DNA of 64,000 bases, from the NCBI RefSeq assembly GCF_014649775.1, contig NZ_BMTR01000009.1:186001-250000 (forward strand), read 5' to 3'. Position numbers and translations under genes: made by a program. Positions 1 through 7,994 of this stretch are shown piece after piece. Positions within the stretch are counted from its first letter, which is position 1, and every line of letters starts with the position of its first letter. Under the pieces are notes generated by a model that saw only the letters and a list, made by a program, of their open reading frames with translations, ran no database searches and was not told where the DNA came from. The DNA comes from Streptomyces longisporoflavus. Its GTDB lineage: Bacteria; Actinomycetota; Actinomycetes; Streptomycetales; Streptomycetaceae.

Positions 1-260
1 GAGTCGAGCGGCGCACTGTCGGTGACGTCGGCGGAGGCGACGGCGGGCACCGGCGTGTTGCCGCCGCTGCGGCGCACGACCTCGTCGAGCAGCTCTTCCA
101 TGCGTTCGGCGAGCGCGGCCACCTGGGTCTTCTCCAGGGCGACACTGGTCACCCGGACTCCGGCGGAGGCCTGGAGGAAGAAGGTACGCCGGCCGGGGAG
201 CCCGACCGTTCCGGCCACGAAGCGTTCCGGCGGGTCGTAGAGGAACACCTGACGCGACAC
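1..260 (-). CDS. DUF3090 family protein (N-terminal part, cut by window edge)
   Basis: Only the first 86 or so residues are present; the C-terminal part lies beyond the left edge. The protein begins VSRQVFLYDPPERFVAGTV, followed by a stretch on how a binding or repression factor could touch DNA or nucleotides being unclear: the family function is unknown. DUF3090 proteins are conserved in actinobacteria, typically right after an MSMEG_4193-type histidine phosphatase, which is the arrangement here (82 bp downstream of it, same strand). The GTG start was chosen because GGAGA lies a few bases upstream and the conserved N-terminus begins there. Family assignment comes from recognition of the N-terminus and the neighbour. 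Confidence 0.8.
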   Translation of the reverse strand, partial: MSRQVFLYDPPERFVAGTVGLPGRRTFFLQASAGVRVTSVALEKTQVAALAERMEELLDEVVRRSGGNTPVPAVASADVTDSAPLD

Positions 261-342
261 GTCCTGTCTCCATTGGGATCGACTGCGATTGATCACTTGC
301 GCTTGTTCGTACGCGACGAATGCACCCTACTTCGGGCGACGA

Positions 343-1029
343 TCACGGCGCCCCCCCATCGCCACCCACCGCCGCGTCGCTGCCGGACGGCTCCGCGCGG
401 GGAGCGAGCGAACCGAAGTCGCCGGTGTCCCCGAGGCGCACGAGGAAGGGCCGCAGCCGCGTGTAGCGGATGACGGTGACTGAGCAGGGCTCCACGGAGA
501 TGCGCTGGAAGAGGTCCAGATGCAGTCCGATGGCGTCCGCGACAAGCGACTTGATGATGTCGCCGTGCGAGCACATCAGGTACACGGCGTCGGGGCCGTG
601 GTCGCGCTCCACGCGCGCGTTCCACTCCCGTACCGCCTCGGCCGCGCGCGTCTGCATGGCCCGCATGGACTCGCCGCCGGGGAAGGCGGCGGCCGACGGA
701 TGCTGCTGTACGACCTCCATCAGCGGCTCGTCGGACAGCTCGGCCAGCTTGCGGCCGGACCAGTCTCCGTAGTGGCACTCCCCGATGCGGTCGTCGCTGT
801 GCAGCCGCAGTTCCGGGCGCGCCGCGAGCAGCGGCGCGAGGGTCTCCTGGCAGCGCTGGAGCGGGCTGGCGACGACTTCGGCGAGCGGCAGGTCCGCGAG
901 GCGTCCGGGCAGCGCCGCGGCCTGTGCGGCGCCGCGCTCGTCCAGGGCCACGCCGGGGGTCCACCCGGCGAGCAGACCCGCGGTGTTGGCGGTGGATCGT
1001 CCGTGCCGGACGAGGATCAGCGTGGGCAT
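343..1029 (-). CDS. Histidine phosphatase family protein (MSMEG_4193 type)
   Basis: A 228-residue phosphoglycerate-mutase-like phosphatase. The catalytic RHG motif is at the extreme N-terminus (MPTLILVRHGRST), so the phosphohistidine nucleophile is His9. A second family signature, the ECHYGDWSGRKL segment, follows near residue 85, and a conserved histidine sits in the LMCSHGDIIKS segment around residue 153. Members dephosphorylate small phosphorylated metabolites; the substrate of this actinobacterial subgroup is not known. It is divergent from the CorA gene and followed by DUF3090, so the two probably form one operon. There is no clear Shine-Dalgarno sequence, and a TAGGCT box sits exactly 7 nt before the ATG, which suggests a leaderless mRNA. 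Confidence 0.9.
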   Translation of the reverse strand: MPTLILVRHGRSTANTAGLLAGWTPGVALDERGAAQAAALPGRLADLPLAEVVASPLQRCQETLAPLLAARPELRLHSDDRIGECHYGDWSGRKLAELSDEPLMEVVQQHPSAAAFPGGESMRAMQTRAAEAVREWNARVERDHGPDAVYLMCSHGDIIKSLVADAIGLHLDLFQRISVEPCSVTVIRYTRLRPFLVRLGDTGDFGSLAPRAEPSGSDAAVGGDGGAP

Positions 1030-1036
1030 GCGAGCC

Positions 1037-1042
1037 AGCCTA
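1037..1042 (-). promoter_or_regulatory. Candidate -10 box for a leaderless transcript of the histidine phosphatase gene
   Basis: On the minus strand TAGGCT is followed by 7 nt and then the ATG, the spacing expected when transcription starts at the start codon. TAnnnT boxes of this form are usual for Streptomyces vegetative promoters. No good -35 hexamer is visible, which keeps confidence modest. Confidence 0.45.
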
Positions 1043-1082
1043 AGCCGCCGACGGGGTGCGCCCCGAGCCCAGGTCGGGGAGA

Positions 1083-2090
1083 ATGCGCTCCGTGATCGTG
1101 GACTGCGCGATGTACCGGAACGGGCGCCGGACCGAGTGCGGCGAGGACTTCTCGCACACCGTCGACCAGGCGCGTACGGCGGGGGACGCCTTTGTCTGGG
1201 TGGGCCTGCACGAACCGACGGAAGCGGAGTTCGACGAGGTCAGCGAGGAGTTCGGGCTGCATCCGCTGGCGGTGGAGGACGCCCTGAAGGCCCACCAGCG
1301 GCCCAAGCTCGAAGTGTTCGACGACTCGCTTTTCGTGGTCCTGAAACCGGTCGTGTACGAGCCGGACAGCGACGCGGTCTCCTCGGGCGAGGTCATGGTC
1401 TTCATCGGCGACGCCTTCGTGGTGACGGTCCGGCACGGCGAGGGCTCGCCCCTGGGCGCCGTACGCCATCGCCTGGAGGCGGAGCCGGACCTGCTGCGGC
1501 ACGGCCCGACGTCCGTCCTGTACGCGGTCGCCGACGCCACGGTCGACCACTACCTCGACGTCGCGGCCGAGTTGCAGACCGACCTGGAGGAGCTGGAGGC
1601 GGAGGTCTTCTCGCCCGACAGCGGGGGCAGCCGCAACACGGCGTCCCGGATCTACCGGTTCAAGCGTCAGATCGTCGAGTTCCGCCGCGCCACGGGTCCG
1701 TTGGCGATGCCCATGATGCGCCTCTCCGGAACGGGGCCCTTCGCTCCGGACGTGCCCTTCGTGAAGGACACGGCGAAGCCGTTCTTCCGGGACGTCAGCG
1801 ACCACCTGACGCGCGTGAACGACTGGGTGGACAGCCTCGACCGCCTGGTCTCCGACATCCTCTCCGCGCATCTGGCGCAGATGAGCGTGCGGCAGAACGA
1901 CGACATGCGGAAGATCTCGGCGTGGGCGGCCATGGCCGCCGTCCCCACGATGATCGCGGGGGTCTACGGCATGAACTTCGACCACATGCCCGAGTTGCAC
2001 TGGGTGTGGGCCTACCCCGCCGTGATCCTCCTGATGGCCGCGCTCGAGGTCTTCCTCTACCAGCTGTTCAAGCGCCGCGGCTGGCTCTAG
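1083..2090 (+). CDS. CorA family magnesium/cobalt transport protein
   Basis: A 335-residue member of the CorA channel family that lets Mg2+ (and Co2+/Ni2+) move passively through the membrane as a pentamer. A long acidic cytoplasmic domain precedes two C-terminal transmembrane helices. The signature GMN motif is at residues 296-298 (YGMNFDHMPE) at the end of TM1, followed by the periplasmic loop and TM2 (VWAYPAVILLMAALEVFLY) and a basic C-terminal tail. Length is normal for the family. The ATG at 1083 was preferred to a GTG 27 nt upstream because GGGGA lies just before it. It is divergent from the phosphatase gene, with about 50 bp between them, and ends 19 bp from the convergent ferritin-like gene. 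Confidence 0.92.
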   Translation: MRSVIVDCAMYRNGRRTECGEDFSHTVDQARTAGDAFVWVGLHEPTEAEFDEVSEEFGLHPLAVEDALKAHQRPKLEVFDDSLFVVLKPVVYEPDSDAVSSGEVMVFIGDAFVVTVRHGEGSPLGAVRHRLEAEPDLLRHGPTSVLYAVADATVDHYLDVAAELQTDLEELEAEVFSPDSGGSRNTASRIYRFKRQIVEFRRATGPLAMPMMRLSGTGPFAPDVPFVKDTAKPFFRDVSDHLTRVNDWVDSLDRLVSDILSAHLAQMSVRQNDDMRKISAWAAMAAVPTMIAGVYGMNFDHMPELHWVWAYPAVILLMAALEVFLYQLFKRRGWL

Positions 2091-2109
2091 CGGGCGGGCC
2101 GCCCCGCGC

Positions 2110-2898
2110 TCAGGCGAAGCCGGGCGCGGGCTCGGCGGGCCCGCCGAGGGCGTCGCGCCGCTCGGGCATCTTCAGGGACACCATCCGCCGCCAGCCGCCG
2201 AGGCGTTCGTACGCGGAGATGGCGCGGATGCCCGAGGCGAGCGCGGCGGACTTGGGCTTCGGCCAGTTCAGGATGCGTCCCATGTGGCCCATCACGGCGA
2301 GGCTCACGTCCCGGTACACGCGCGTCTCGGCACGGGCGCACTCGTGCAGGGCGTCGAGGATCGTCCGCCCGTGTCCCTCGGCCGCGAGGCGCAGCAACTC
2401 CTCGTGGCAGTAGGCCAGGTGGTTCTCCTCGTCGTGGCAGATCATCCTGATGGCCTTGCCGACCTCAGGGTGGTCGCCGAAGTACGTGACCAGCATGTCC
2501 ATCTGGTCGGCGGCGCGCTGCTCGGTGACGCGGCTGTGCGAGAGGTAGACGACGACGTCCCGCTCGGTCAACGGCTCCTCGCGGCGCAGCTTGTCGTGGG
2601 CCAGGCCGATCCCCTGCCGCTCCAGGAGCATCGTGTAGTCCGTCTCGGGCGGCACCGGGACGGGCTCGAGGCCGCGCTTCTTGAGAAGGGCGTTGAAGAT
2701 GCGTCCGTGCTTGTCCTCGTCGGCGCCGTGCCGGGCGACCTTGGGGCCGAGCGCGCGCCGTCCCTCCGGGAGCAGCGCGGCGATGCGCCCGTTCTCCCAG
2801 CCGCCTTGTGTCTCCCCGCTGGCCGCGATGGAACAGAAGAGCCGGAACGACTCGTCGTTGTCGAGGATCTCCTCGAAGACACTCCTGGCCGAAAGCAT
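2110..2898 (-). CDS. Ferritin-like domain protein (putative di-iron)
   Basis: A 262-residue all-helical protein with ferritin-like metal-ligand motifs. The segments DEDKHGRIFNALL and DEENHLAYCHEELL each have the acidic-x-x-His pattern expected of a carboxylate-bridged di-iron site in a four-helix bundle, and the N-terminal FEEILDNDESFRLFCS helix supplies further acids. The family includes oxygenases and oxidases of the ribonucleotide-reductase-like superfamily, but the reaction cannot be deduced here. The ATG at 2898 follows GGAGGTG at good spacing; an upstream in-frame extension lacks homology and a ribosome site. It lies upstream of the F420 oxidoreductase on the same strand with a 230-bp gap, so co-transcription is uncertain. 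Confidence 0.8.
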   Translation of the reverse strand: MLSARSVFEEILDNDESFRLFCSIAASGETQGGWENGRIAALLPEGRRALGPKVARHGADEDKHGRIFNALLKKRGLEPVPVPPETDYTMLLERQGIGLAHDKLRREEPLTERDVVVYLSHSRVTEQRAADQMDMLVTYFGDHPEVGKAIRMICHDEENHLAYCHEELLRLAAEGHGRTILDALHECARAETRVYRDVSLAVMGHMGRILNWPKPKSAALASGIRAISAYERLGGWRRMVSLKMPERRDALGGPAEPAPGFA

Positions 2899-3130
2899 CA
2901 CTGGCACCTCCATGCCCTCCGCGAGAACACCGCGCGGACTCCGCAAAGAGCAAGTCAAATGCGCGGGCACGAGTGTGGCAACAGCTGTCAGGTACAGCTC
3001 CGCCAAACGAAGGACAGCTGCCCCGGACGGGGCCGTAACCGAGGGGCCGCGCGACGCGTTGTGCTCCGTGACGGCCGTGGCGGGGAAGACCCCCGAGCCC
3101 CCACCACGGCCGCAGAACTTCCCCCTCCTG

Positions 3131-4180
3131 TTACGCGAGACCGGCGCGCTCCAGCGCCTGCGTACCCGCGCGCAGGGCCGTGATCCGCTCCTCGAGCGTG
3201 AAGCCGGCCGGCGCCAGCGTGAGTGTGGTGACCCCGGCGGCCGCGTAGGCCTGCATCCGCTCGGCGACGCGGTCCACGGAGCCGAGCAGCGTGGTCGAGT
3301 CGATCAGCTCGCGCGGCACGGCGGCCGCCGCACCGTCCTTGTCGCCGGACAGGTACTTGTCCTGGATCTCGGCGGCTTCCTTCTCGTAGCCCATGCGCTG
3401 GGCGAGCTGGTTGTAGAAGTTCTGCTTGCGGCTGCCCATGCCGCCCACGTAGAGGGCGGTGTACGGGCGGAACATGTCCGCGAGGGCGCTGACGTCGTCG
3501 CCGATCGCGAGCGGCACCGTCGGGACGACGTCGAAGCCCTCCATCGTCTTGCCCGCCTTCTCGCGCCCGGCGCGCAGGTGGCGGACGGCGGTCTCCTCCA
3601 GGTGCTCGGCCGAGGGGAAGATCAGCAGGGCGCCGTCGGCGATCTCGCCGGTCTGCTCCAGGTTCTTGGGGCCGATCGCGGCGACGTACAGCGGGATGTG
3701 CTCGCGCTGCGGGTGGACGGTGAGCTTGATGGGCTTGCCCGGTCCGTCCGGCAGCGGAAGCGTCCAGTGCTCGCCCTCGTAGCTGAGGCGCTCGCGCGTC
3801 ATCGCCTTGCGGACGATCTCGACGTATTCGCGGGTGCGGGCGAGCGGCTTGTCGAACTTGACGCCGTACCAGCCCTCGGAGACCTGCGGCCCGGAGACAC
3901 CGAGGCCGAGGCGGAAGCGGCCGCCGGAGAGCGAGTCGAGCGTGGCAGCCGTCATCGCGGTCATCGCGGGCTGCCTGGCCGGGATCTGGAAGATCGCGGA
4001 TCCGATGTCGATGCGTTCGGTCTGCGCGGCCACCCAGGACAGCACCGTGGCGGCGTCCGAGCCGTACGCCTCCGCGGCCCAGCAGACCGCGTAGCCGAGC
4101 TTGTCGGCCTCCTTGGCGACGGCGAGGTTGTCCGCGTCCATCCCCGCGCCCCAGTAGCCGAGGTTGATCCCGAGCTGCAT
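3131..4180 (-). CDS. LLM-class F420-dependent oxidoreductase (Rv3520c-like)
   Basis: A 349-residue luciferase-like TIM-barrel oxidoreductase that uses the deazaflavin F420 for hydride transfer. Characteristic segments are the N-terminal MQLGINLGYWGAGMDADN strand, ERIDIGSAIFQIPAR, GRFRLGLGVSGPQVSEGWYG and IPLYVAAIGPKNLEQTGEIADG. I recognise the Rv3520c-like subgroup of mycobacteria and streptomycetes, whose substrate is unknown. GGGGA lies about 7 nt before the ATG. A perfect 6-bp inverted repeat sits only 13 bp upstream of the start, overlapping the expected promoter or leader, so the gene is probably repressed by a DNA-binding regulator not obvious in the immediate vicinity. Confidence 0.9.
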   Translation of the reverse strand: MQLGINLGYWGAGMDADNLAVAKEADKLGYAVCWAAEAYGSDAATVLSWVAAQTERIDIGSAIFQIPARQPAMTAMTAATLDSLSGGRFRLGLGVSGPQVSEGWYGVKFDKPLARTREYVEIVRKAMTRERLSYEGEHWTLPLPDGPGKPIKLTVHPQREHIPLYVAAIGPKNLEQTGEIADGALLIFPSAEHLEETAVRHLRAGREKAGKTMEGFDVVPTVPLAIGDDVSALADMFRPYTALYVGGMGSRKQNFYNQLAQRMGYEKEAAEIQDKYLSGDKDGAAAAVPRELIDSTTLLGSVDRVAERMQAYAAAGVTTLTLAPAGFTLEERITALRAGTQALERAGLA

Positions 4181-4192
4181 GGCCGAATCCCC

Positions 4193-4206
4193 TTACTGAG
4201 CAGTAA
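4193..4206. promoter_or_regulatory. Palindromic operator candidate upstream of the F420 oxidoreductase
   Basis: TTACTGAGCAGTAA is a perfect inverted repeat, TTACTG and CAGTAA separated by AG, 13 bp upstream of the F420 oxidoreductase start codon. Its size and position suit a TetR- or MarR-type repressor site. No regulator gene is adjacent, so the binding protein is unknown. Confidence 0.5.
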
Positions 4207-4344
4207 CGTACCTGTGCCGGGGACTGTAGCGCGTGGCTCGGCGCGCCGTCAGCGGCGGGCGCGCGGGTGGCCGGGTTGTCCACGGGCGCGGGTTTGTCCA
4301 CAGCCCCTCACGCCGCCGGAGCACGGCCAGTAATCTCAGCGCCC

Positions 4345-5325
4345 ATGGAGCAGAGGCATCTCGGCCGTACCGGCCTTCGCGTGTCCCGGATCGGACTCGG
4401 CACCCTGACCTGGGGACACACTCAGGAGAGCGACGCCGCCGACCTGCTGAAGGTGTTCTGGGAAGCCGGCGGCAACCTCGTCGACACGGCCGATGTGTAC
4501 GGCGACGGGGAGGCGGAGTATCTGCTCGGCCGTCTCATAGAACGGCTCGTTCCGCGCCGCGATCTGGTCGTCGCGACCAAGGCGGGCAGCGTGCCCGACC
4601 CCGACCGGCGCTTCGACGGCTCCAGGGGCCACCTCCTGTCCGCGCTCGACGCGTCCCTGGCCCGCCTCGGCACGGATTACGTGGACCTGTGGCAGCTGCA
4701 CGCCTTCGACCTCAGTACGCCTCTGGAAGAGACGCTCCAGGCCCTGGACATCGCCGTCAGCAGCGGCCGGGCGCGCTATGCGGGCATCTCGAACTTCTCC
4801 GGCTGGCAGCTGGCCAAGGCGGCGACGTGGCAGCTCGCGGCGCCGGGCACGCGCACGCGCCTGGCCAGTGCGCAGATGGAGTACTCCCTGCTGCAGCGCG
4901 GCGTCGAGCGGGAGCTGCTGCCCGCGGCGATGGACCTGGGCGTGGGCCTGCTGCCCTCGTCGCCGCTGGGCCGCGGCGTGCTCACCGGGAAGTACCGCAC
5001 CTCGACCCCGGCCGACTCGCGCGGCGGCTCGGAGCACTTCGCGCCGTTCGTCGCGCCCTACCTCGACGATGCCGCGAGCCGCATCGTCGACGCGCTCGCC
5101 ACGGCCGCGGACGGCTTGGCGGCGACGCCTCTCCAGGTCGCCCTCGCCTGGGTGCGGGACCGCCCCGGAGTGACCGCGCCGATCGTCGGCGCGCGCAACG
5201 CGCAGCAGCTCACGGCCGCATTGTCAGTGGAGACCCTTAGTCTTCCTGACGAGATCTGCCAGGCGCTCGACGATGTGTCGGCGCCCGTGCACCGCTACCC
5301 CGATCACGACTGGAGCACGCTGTGA
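4345..5325 (+). CDS. Aldo/keto reductase
   Basis: A 326-residue NADPH-dependent aldo/keto reductase with a (beta/alpha)8 barrel. The catalytic tetrad can be read: Asp and Tyr in NLVDTADVYGDGEAE, Lys in DLVVATKAGSV, and His in VDLWQLHAFD. The C-terminal cofactor-binding region is visible as TAPIVGARNAQQL. Length is typical. The ATG at 4345 starts the conserved MEQRHLGRTGLRVSRIGLGT; an upstream in-frame extension from 4267 looks non-coding. Its TGA overlaps the GTG of the next gene by 4 nt, so the two are translationally coupled. The substrate is unknown. Confidence 0.92.
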   Translation: MEQRHLGRTGLRVSRIGLGTLTWGHTQESDAADLLKVFWEAGGNLVDTADVYGDGEAEYLLGRLIERLVPRRDLVVATKAGSVPDPDRRFDGSRGHLLSALDASLARLGTDYVDLWQLHAFDLSTPLEETLQALDIAVSSGRARYAGISNFSGWQLAKAATWQLAAPGTRTRLASAQMEYSLLQRGVERELLPAAMDLGVGLLPSSPLGRGVLTGKYRTSTPADSRGGSEHFAPFVAPYLDDAASRIVDALATAADGLAATPLQVALAWVRDRPGVTAPIVGARNAQQLTAALSVETLSLPDEICQALDDVSAPVHRYPDHDWSTL

Positions 5326-7865
5326 GTACGGAGCCGGAAACCGCTGCCGCGCAGGAAGCGGAAGCCGCTGCCGCACAGGAGACCGGGGCGGTCACACCGG
5401 AGGCCGGGGACGCGGCCGACCCCGACACCGCCGCCCCCGACGGCACGCCGCCCGGGCCGGAAGACTCCGCCGATCCCGACGCCGCCGAGACCGAGGACCG
5501 CCCGCAGTCCCCTTCCGCGGAACACGCGGAGGCTCCCGCCGTACCGGAGGCCGGAGCGACGGCCGCGACGGAAGGCTCCGCCGAGGTCGACGCCACCGAG
5601 GCCGAGGGCCGCCCGCAGACCGCGTCGGCGGAGCAGGCGGAAACTCACGCCGTACCGGAGACCGGAGCGACGCCCGGGCCGGAAGACTCCGCCGGTCCCG
5701 ACGCCGCCGAGACCGAGGACCGCCCGCAGTCCCCTTCCGCGGAACACGTGGAGGCTCCCGCCGTACCGGAGACCGAAGCGACGGCCGCGACGGAAGGCTC
5801 CGCCGCAACCGATGCCGTCGAGGGTGCCGCCGCCGAGAGCAAAGAGCTTTCGGAGACCGAGGCCGAGATCGCCGCGCAGCGGGAGTTGCGGGAGCGGATC
5901 GCCGAGCGGAAGGCCGCCAAGCAGGGGCCGGTCGACGCCGGGGCCAAGCTGAGCGGCACGGCCGCCGATCTCCTGGCCGCCGTGCGCGCGGTGGAGAGCG
6001 GCGAGAAGCCGGTCGACAGCGCCTTCAGCGAGCCCGGACCCGCGCCGCGCAAGGCCGCGCCCGAGCCCGTGCGCCGGCCGCAGCCCGTCGCCCCGGCCCC
6101 GTCGGGACCCGGCGACGAAGCCGTGGGCGCGGTCCGTGCCGTGCTCGCCGAAGGCGGGGCGCCTGCCGCCCTCGCCGAGCGGACGGCGGCGGCGCTCGGC
6201 GAAGGCGCCGACGCCCTGCTGCGGGAGGACCCCTGGCAGTTGCTGCGGGTCGGCGGCGTGCGCACGGAACAGGCCGACGGCTTCGCGCGGGCACTGCTCG
6301 GCGCCGAGTGCGGGCCCGACGACGAGCGGCGGGGGCGCGCGATCACCGCCTGGCTCCTGGAGCAGGCGGCTGTCGCGGGGCACACCGCCCTGGACGCGGC
6401 GGCGCTCACCGCGGCGCTCGGTCAGCGCGCCGTGCCCGATCCGGACGCGGCGGTGCAGAGCGCCATCGCGGAGGGCGACATCCTGGTCTTCCAGGACGCC
6501 GTCGAGACACCGGGCGCCCCGGCCCCCGTACAGGAAGAGGGCGACGGCGAGGGCGCGGAGGCCGAACAGCCGGTCCGTGTCCTGGTCGGCCTCGAGCAGT
6601 ACGCGCTCGCCGAGGAGAGCCTCGCCGACGGCCTCGCCCGAGTGATCAACTCCCTGTCCAAAGACGAGGGTCCGGGCTCACCCGCCACAGACTGGGAGAC
6701 CGCCGCGGGCGAGGCGTCCGGTTCCACCGCCGAGCTGATCCGCGCGGTGGCGGGGCACGGACTCGTCCTGCACACCGGAGGCGAGGCGGCACGCGCCGAG
6801 CCCGCCGCCCTTGCGGCTGCCGCGGCGGGCCTGGGCCTGCGCGTATGGGCGGCCACGCACAGCTCCGCGGGGCGCGGGCGCGTCGCCGGACTCATCGGCT
6901 CGGACGAGGCGGGCACCGCCACCGTGGCGGGGCTGCTCTCCGGCGCCGAGGGCCCCGGCCGCGACAGGGACGGAGCACTCGCGCTCGACCTCCTGGTGGT
7001 CCTGGACGCGCCGCAGCTGGACGTGGAGACCGCCGCGATGCTGGTGGAGTCCCTGCCGGACGGCGCCCGTCTCGTGCTCAGCGGTGATCCGGGACTGCTG
7101 TGGTCGGCGGGCCCCGGCCGGGTCTTCGCGGACCTCCTCGCGGCGCGCTGCTGCCCGCAGGTCGTCTCGCGCGTCCCGGACCCCGGCCCCATCGGGGAAC
7201 TGGTCTCCGGCATCGGCATCGGCGAGCTGAACCAGGTCGAGGCGCCGGGCAAGGAGGTCGTGATCGTCCCCGTGCGCGACGCGGGCGAGGCGGTCCACCG
7301 CACGGTGCAGCTCGTGGCGGACTCGGTGCCCCGCGCGATCGGGGTGCCGCCGCAGGACACCCAGGTGATCACTCCCGGACATGGCGGCGCCGCGGGCACC
7401 CGGGCGCTGAACACCGCGCTCAAGGAGCGGCTGAACCCCGGCCCCGGCCGGTTCGGCGGCTTCGACCCCGGCGACCGCGTCGCCCACGTCCCCGCGCCGG
7501 GGCGCACGACGCCGGGCCGGGTCGTGCGGGCCGACGCGGAGGGGCTGCACCTGGAGTGTGACGGCGCCCCCGTCGTCGTACCGAAGGAGCAGGTCGAGCA
7601 GACGGTGCGGCACGCGTGGGCGCTCACCGCGCACCAGGCCGTGGGCCTGAGCTGGCCCGCGGCGGTCGTGGTACTGCCGGGCGACGCGACCGCGGCCCTG
7701 AGCAGGCCCTGGGTCTACACCGCGTTCGGCCGCGGCGAGCGGCACCTGTCGGTGGTCCAGGGCGCGGAGCAGGCGCTGCCGCGCGCGGTGTCGGAGATCC
7801 CCCCGAAGCCCCGCACGACCCGCCTCCAGACCCTCCTGCGCCCCCAGGTCCCCACCACGCCCTGA
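5322..7865 (+). CDS. RecD2/HHH-type helicase-like protein with degenerate ATP-binding motifs and N-terminal acidic repeats
   Basis: An 847-residue protein in three parts. Residues 1-170 are Ala/Glu/Pro-rich and contain 37-residue tandem repeats. Residues 230-430 resemble the helix-hairpin-helix region of RecD2 helicases (DALLREDPWQLLRVGGV). Residues 470-840 follow the RecD2 motor layout: the P-loop region is TGGEAARAE (485-493) where active enzymes have TGGPGTGKT, so the catalytic lysine is replaced by alanine. The Walker B equivalent is LDAPQLD near residue 562, without the usual DE pair. GDPGLLWSAGPGRVFADLL matches the GDxxQLxSVGxGxVLxDL segment, and the end has HAWALTAHQAVGLSWPAAVVVL, the UvrD_C_2-like region. 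I infer a non-hydrolysing DNA-binding or scaffold protein. It starts with GTG overlapping the aldo/keto reductase stop. Confidence 0.75.
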   Translation: MSTEPETAAAQEAEAAAAQETGAVTPEAGDAADPDTAAPDGTPPGPEDSADPDAAETEDRPQSPSAEHAEAPAVPEAGATAATEGSAEVDATEAEGRPQTASAEQAETHAVPETGATPGPEDSAGPDAAETEDRPQSPSAEHVEAPAVPETEATAATEGSAATDAVEGAAAESKELSETEAEIAAQRELRERIAERKAAKQGPVDAGAKLSGTAADLLAAVRAVESGEKPVDSAFSEPGPAPRKAAPEPVRRPQPVAPAPSGPGDEAVGAVRAVLAEGGAPAALAERTAAALGEGADALLREDPWQLLRVGGVRTEQADGFARALLGAECGPDDERRGRAITAWLLEQAAVAGHTALDAAALTAALGQRAVPDPDAAVQSAIAEGDILVFQDAVETPGAPAPVQEEGDGEGAEAEQPVRVLVGLEQYALAEESLADGLARVINSLSKDEGPGSPATDWETAAGEASGSTAELIRAVAGHGLVLHTGGEAARAEPAALAAAAAGLGLRVWAATHSSAGRGRVAGLIGSDEAGTATVAGLLSGAEGPGRDRDGALALDLLVVLDAPQLDVETAAMLVESLPDGARLVLSGDPGLLWSAGPGRVFADLLAARCCPQVVSRVPDPGPIGELVSGIGIGELNQVEAPGKEVVIVPVRDAGEAVHRTVQLVADSVPRAIGVPPQDTQVITPGHGGAAGTRALNTALKERLNPGPGRFGGFDPGDRVAHVPAPGRTTPGRVVRADAEGLHLECDGAPVVVPKEQVEQTVRHAWALTAHQAVGLSWPAAVVVLPGDATAALSRPWVYTAFGRGERHLSVVQGAEQALPRAVSEIPPKPRTTRLQTLLRPQVPTTP
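5451..5828 (+). repeat. 37-codon tandem repeats inside the RecD2-like gene
   Basis: Three complete 111-bp units (5451-5561, 5562-5672, 5673-5783) plus a partial fourth. Units 1 and 3 are nearly identical (PGPEDSA-DPDAAETEDRPQS and so on) while unit 2 differs more, so the array is also a 222-bp higher-order duplication. The encoded peptides are acidic and proline-containing, and probably disordered. Confidence 0.9.
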
Positions 7866-7994
7866 CCCGGCCCGAGGCCCCCGCCACGCCCTGAGCCGCC
7901 CCCGGACCGCCCCGCACTTCCGTGCCCGCCCCGCGCACAGGGCCACGGAGACGGTGGGGCGGCCGGCAGGGGCCGCTCCACACGCCTGCGGGGG

